A stretch of DNA of 64,000 nt from NCBI GenBank assembly GCA_030549495.1, contig JAUIRK010001009.1, positions 372,001-436,000 of the forward strand, written 5' to 3'. A model generated the notes under the pieces. That model was not told the origin of the DNA. It ran no database searches and saw only the letters and a program-made list of their open reading frames with translations. Below are positions 59,544 through 64,000 of the stretch, piece after piece (position 1 is the first letter of the stretch; each line of letters begins with the position of its first letter). Source of the DNA: Nectonema munidae (lineage: Eukaryota > Nematomorpha > Nectonematoida > Nectonematidae). The translations under genes were made by a program, and so were the position numbers.

Positions 59544-60305
59544 ATTTCCCATACTTTTCCAAATAAACTTTAGATTTTTCTCACTTCAAAATCTACTTCT
59601 TTTGTGACTTTAAGAACTTTTATTCATATTAAGTTTGGCAAGGCCTACAAGTTAGGTTTATAAATTAAGAATAATCGTAAATCATTTTTTACATGGATAC
59701 GCGATAAGATTAGCAAGAATTAGCCAAAAAAACCTTTTATAAATTTACTTATAACTTTATTTATTGAAAAATTAAAGAAACAAGTTAACAAAGCAGTTTT
59801 GAAAAATAATTTTAAACAGCCTTTAATTAATTAAAATCATTTGCATTTGCTACTATCATTTAAAAAGCTTATTTCTTACCTTTTTGTCTACAAAATATTT
59901 TATTATTTTAACCAAGTACAAACAAACCTGTACCAATTTCAGATTGAATTGACAAAATTCTTAAGTTATCTGGGCCTCCTTGATGGATTGTAGATCCAAG
60001 TTGAGGAAAGAATTTTATTCCAGTTCAAAATTTAAGTTGAATTTTGCTTTTTTGAAGAAGGACAAGAACAAGACTCTTAGTACTTGTTGGTTGAGAATCC
60101 TTCCTTCGCAAAATTCATAATAATTTGTAGAATTTAGTTTGCTTAGTGAACCTCACTTAGATATTTAACATTTTGGATAATGCAGCGTTCGAAGCAGTGA
60201 TATCTAAATAAGTGGAAATTATCGCTTAAGTCCTTTGAGTTGATGATTTGTACGAACGAAACATACTATTAGCTACACCACCCCGACTCTTAAATATGTT
60301 ATAAG
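59544..60305. other. intergenic, no gene
   Basis: AT-rich sequence without recognisable coding or repeat features between the woc 3' end and the next hAT element. Confidence 0.5.
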
Positions 60306-61410
60306 CAGGGCGAGGAAAAATTGACTTTTACTCAGAGAAAAAATTGACTTTTTAAAGTTTCATTGAATTGAACAACTATGAACACTTTAGAGAAAGTATT
60401 GAAAATTATTTCAAAGAATCCATAACTTTGTAATACAACAACATATAATTAATGACATTTTCTGATTTAATATTCGATCATTTTCTAGCAGTTTTTTCAG
60501 TTTAGAAAAAGATCTTTCTACTTCTAAAGTTAAAACTTGACCATTTTGTAATTTGGGATAAGTACTGCGAGAGATTTGAGAGTTTTCCATATTCATGATT
60601 TTATTGATTTCATTTTATTTGAATCTATTTTCAAGATAACTTTTAACGCCACATTCGTCTTAAATGAAATAATGTGGAAACAAGTAAAGGTATCTTCGAT
60701 TGAAAAAGTCTCTATGTTGACATTTTCCGACTAAATCAATGAATCGTGAATATTCTCTAATTATTGTTAGCAAGTTTTGACACAGATTTTCTTTTTTTAA
60801 CAATTTCTTGATATTTGGCCATAAAATTCAATCATCTTCATAATTAATTTCTTCACTGCTGGAAGATTTTAATAAAATTATTTTGCTGCTTGCAACCAAT
60901 TTGTCAATTTTGTTACAATTGGGTGTTGCCGATAGGTTTGAAAAGAGGTCTTTTCCTATTACTAATTTTGAATGATTTAATGCCGGTAATCTACAATTTT
61001 GCAGGATAATTTAATTTTTAAAGTACTTGTGTAAAAGATGTAAAAAACATGCAATGATAAAAAAGCTTGGGAATAAAATTCCATAACTTCTGCAGCGGAT
61101 ATGTCGTATGTAACCGCATTTGTCAACAAAAAAAATTTGTCTTACAAAAAACTTCATGTTTAATCTCAGTCAGGCAAACTTTACAGTAAAACTTTTTATT
61201 AGATGAAAAAAAGCCCAACTATTCTGGAAGTGTTGATATAAAGAAGAATTCTTGTATGTATCGCTTATAACAATTTTAAGCGCAACAAATCAAAAAGTGT
61301 TAAATATAAAAATTGACTTAAAAATTTTAATTTCAAAATTTTTTAGACTAAATAAGTAAAGATCTTTTTCAAAGAGTTTTTGCTAAGACTATTGACTTTT
61401 ACTCGCCCTG
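60306..61410 (-). mobile_element. hAT element with exact target duplication
   Basis: The left end CAGGGCGAGGAAAAATTGAC and right end TTGACTTTTACTCGCCCTG are inverted repeats; the flanks GTTATAAG at 60298-60305 and 61411-61418 are identical. The minus-strand frame 60596-60411 gives YPKLQNGQVLTLEVERSFSK then LKKLLENDR, the hAT dimerisation motif (VLTL.VERSFS.LK). The remainder of the transposase is decayed or deleted at 1,105 bp total, so it is non-autonomous. Confidence 0.88.
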
Positions 61411-61418
61411 GTTATAAG

Positions 61419-62250
61419 CAATACGTATTTCTGATTTAGATTTTGGCGTACTCATTAGTTTGAACAAAAGAGTATTCAGGAAGCGCTCACAGCAAATAAT
61501 ATAAAGTATTTTTTCTCAACGGGGACCCTGACCCCTAGATCGCTCTCTGGCAACGCCTCTGCTCTAACTGCCAGAGCCTATAAGACCATGAAAAAGTAGG
61601 GAGAACCAACATATACATTTTTCTGAGGAGCCCATACAAAACTTTTTTTTCTTGTTAGTGCACTCAACTCGAAAGCAAGCAAGTTGTAAGATATAAGTTA
61701 GACTCTTTGTCAGATCTAAGGACACCTTTTTAGGATTCGTGAAGTTTAGCTGCCATTGTCTCACACTGCTTCTTTTGTATTCAGTTTGAACTAGTGTGTA
61801 CTGTTGAAACACACATGTACTACTGCAATAGGGGTATATCTATTTAGAACTTATTGGTTGAGAAATATAAGTTTTTCTTGATAGCTAGAAAATCAATACT
61901 TTGTGGTCATTTGCGTTCTTCTTCCTATTTTTAACTCTTTTCAATGTTCTCAAATATTTTTTTCTTTCAATGGATCTAGAAGATTTTGATATTTAACTAT
62001 TGTTGATTTACATTTTTTATTCAGAACTAATAGGGTTAAACTATTAGTTCTTAACATTTACTAGTAATGTGTGCTTGTGCATTGCAATATTTAGTAAGAA
62101 ACACAGAGAGAGAGAGAAAGCTCGCATAGAAGGAAGAGGCTGCGCAAGAGAGAGGCAATACAATCATGTCAGATAATCTCAGTTACTGGCAATAATTAAT
62201 CATGTTAGATGAAATCTGAGTGCTGCATTTAGCCCCTAGAATCTAATTAC
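61419..62250. other. intergenic, no gene recognised
   Basis: A minus-strand ORF at 61564-61812 has no motif. An AG-repeat tract lies near 62104-62120. Confidence 0.45.
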
Positions 62251-62482
62251 CTGCTCCTGCGCAGGACTCTAAATTCAATGTCACCGGCTGGGAGGAGTTG
62301 CTGGCTTCCCGAATCTCATTTGCAGAAAACAGGAGTGCGGTTTCTCGGAAAAAGCTGAGAATCTTTCGCTGGTTAGCATCCAATTTCTTCTGTTCTCCAT
62401 TAGGCTTGTTTGATATCTTAAAGAATTCCGTCCCACCACATGGATGCGTCTCCACCAAAGCCTCTTTTAATTTGTAAGGCAT
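62251..62482 (-). CDS. coding exon of unidentified minus-strand gene
   Basis: From an ATG at 62482 the minus strand is open for 77 codons and ends exactly at a donor (GCA G|GTAATT at 62251/62250). The product is LKEALVETHPCGGTEFFKIS, then NKPNGEQKKLDANQRKILSF, then FRETALLFSANEIREASNSS. Base composition is clearly less AT-rich than its surroundings. An acceptor-like AAATTAAAAG just upstream of GAGGCTTTGG-type sequence offers an alternative exon start. No family is recognised. Further exons should lie to the left (3') on the minus strand but were not identified. Confidence 0.45.
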
Positions 62483-62502
62483 AGTAGTGTATACAACTAA
62501 CA

Positions 62503-64000
62503 ACAGGTAATGAAAAGACTAGTAAGCAACGCCTTCTTTTTCCTTCTACCGTTTTCTACATCCTCCTTTAATTTATCATGTTCTTTGTATCCATGTTAAG
62601 AAAGGAAAGAATGCCGGGAGTAACAAGATTTTCTTTACAAATCACCTTTCAAATTTCTTTTGATGGATTCCCGCTTGGTATTAAGTGTGTATTGAAATTT
62701 TTATCGATTACAAATGAAATATCATCATTTTGGTTCTCTCAATTAGATTAGACCAACGAGTTCCTTTTTTTATCGTAAAATAAAATAAGTGAACAATGAT
62801 TTTTTCGTTCATTTTTCATCAATTACAAGACATGAAAAAATATTTAAATCAAAAATATATAAAATTTTGAGACAAAAAAGAATCTCTTTGCTTGCACCAA
62901 TTGGCGGTAACTTGTTAATTAGCCCACTTTCAGCTATTTTTAGATTTTAAAACGTGAGCAAAAGAGCATACCAAACCTTGAAACAGCCAAATTTCTTCTA
63001 CATACTTTATTATCAATAAGATGATTTCCTATTAAAAATCGATTTGTTCAAGCTATCATTCACTATTTCAGAAGGAATATGTGCTTTTTTCCTATTTTCA
63101 CATTTTTGTTTACTTCTTCCTATATAAGATAAAAAAGAATAAAAAATTTTTGGGAGATGGAAATTGGAACCATATCCAAATGATTTAACTTAAGTATTTT
63201 TCGCAAACGAACACACGTAAGGGAGCGCATCACAAATGGCGTCGGCCAATTTTTGGTCATTTTTGAACGGTTCCTCTCCTCTTCTTTGCAGCACTCAGTC
63301 AAGCTTAGTTATTATAAAAATACTTAATATATTTCACAAGCTAAAATTTTCAATAATTTAATATTTTTACAAACAATCATCAAGTCGTCAACTTTTTCTC
63401 AATTCAAATTTATTCTTTTGTTCGTACTTTGATCCAGAACTTGTAATTGTCTTAGAAGCTGGCATTGTTCAATATTTTTTCGCCAAACTACAAAAAAGTG
63501 ACTTTCCTTCCACCAAAATATAAACTTTTAGGCATCTATGAAATTGAGAATTTGTTTTTAATTGAAATAAGTCACAGTTAGTCCAGCGTCCAGGGCATAC
63601 ATTAGTTTTACTCATTTCTTCTGTAAAGGCGATCCAGGTAATTGAAAACAAAAATGTGAGTTTGGAAATCTTTTTTAGCGCCTATTTTAAATTCCCGCAA
63701 AAAACGCCTGAAAGATTAAATAAATTACAACGTCAAGACAAAGCGGCTAAAACAACGAAGAAAAATGATAAAGAATGCAAAGCTTTTTGGAAACCCTTAA
63801 AAAGTTTTAACTGCGACGATTATTTCTTCCCAAATTACGCAGAACAGGGAGAATGCCTCTCTGCAGGGAACGCGAAATTTGGGGGTTACCGGCAGACTCC
63901 GCTACACACATTTATCTGAGGGATTTAACATAGACACTCTCATTAAAAAATCAACACAAGCACAAAGGCTCAAAACATCACATTCTTATCAAACTTCATA
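62503..64000. other. right edge of the window, no gene assigned
   Basis: A short minus-strand frame near 63190-63275 (EPFKNDQKLADAICDALPYV then CSFAKNT) looks coding-like but has no clear donor. A Lys-rich plus-strand ORF (63656-63919) has no recognised motif. The rest is AT-rich. Confidence 0.35.

Noticed and set aside
63656-63919. Lys-rich plus-strand ORF of 87 codons
   Set aside because: No motif, no splice partner and no recognisable family, so not called as a gene.
1-64000. tRNA genes, rRNA, CRISPR arrays, and LTR, retrovirus-like or Polinton-like elements
   Set aside because: I looked for tRNA B-box-like strings, regularly spaced repeats, long direct terminal repeats with gag/pol/env features, and capsid or polB genes, and saw none I could support.

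Overview
This is a eukaryotic nuclear window: very AT-rich, with spliced genes (GT..AG introns), long introns and many degenerate LINE and DNA-transposon copies. The gene content (a SETDB/eggless-type histone methyltransferase, an E2F factor and a ZMYM2/3/4-type MYM zinc-finger protein, called 'without children' (woc) in Drosophila) is animal. I think an arthropod, possibly a copepod, but that is a weak inference from composition and repeat style. No bacterial features, rRNA, tRNA, CRISPR, LTR/retrovirus-like or Polinton-like element was recognised.

Layout. 1-22.3 kb is gene-poor and built mostly of transposon remains: a minus-strand LINE ORF1 piece (1.1-1.7 kb), a deleted plus-strand LINE (4.0-7.1 kb), a hAT element inserted into an older hAT-like element (9.15-11.02 kb), a minus-strand piggyBac transposase interrupted by a TTAA-flanked MITE (11.6-13.4 kb), a second piggyBac-type N-terminal piece (15.05-15.42 kb), and a minus-strand RTE-type LINE (20.2-22.3 kb). 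Two orphan exon-like segments lie near 16.3-16.6 kb. 23.05-28.92 kb is a plus-strand SETDB-type gene (last Tudor-like stretch, MBD, pre-SET, SET, post-SET). 32.36-39.55 kb is a minus-strand E2F gene, convergent with SETDB. 41.78-59.42 kb is a plus-strand ZMYM/woc-type gene of at least 19 exons, divergent from E2F across about 2.2 kb. Its introns hold several MITEs, a 35-bp minisatellite, a 1.7-kb AT-rich block, a hAT element with exact 8-bp target duplications, and an unrecognised antisense coding-like segment (57.55-58.06 kb). 60.3-61.4 kb is another hAT copy with exact target duplications, and 62.25-62.48 kb is a minus-strand exon of an unidentified gene.

How the genes relate. All three recognised genes act in chromatin or transcription: SETDB writes H3K9 methylation, E2F drives cell-cycle transcription under RB control, and ZMYM/woc proteins are chromatin-associated MYM-finger proteins. 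Nothing in the sequence shows that they are co-regulated, although E2F and woc are head-to-head. The most notable non-gene signals are a set of TTAA-flanked MITEs (six in the window, two of them nested inside other transposons), at least six hAT-type elements, four with exact 8-bp duplications, and the satellite/AT block in the woc intron. Two conserved host exons (SETDB at 23,074 and woc at 46,065) each carry an in-frame stop in an otherwise coding frame, so assembly error or partial decay should be kept in mind.
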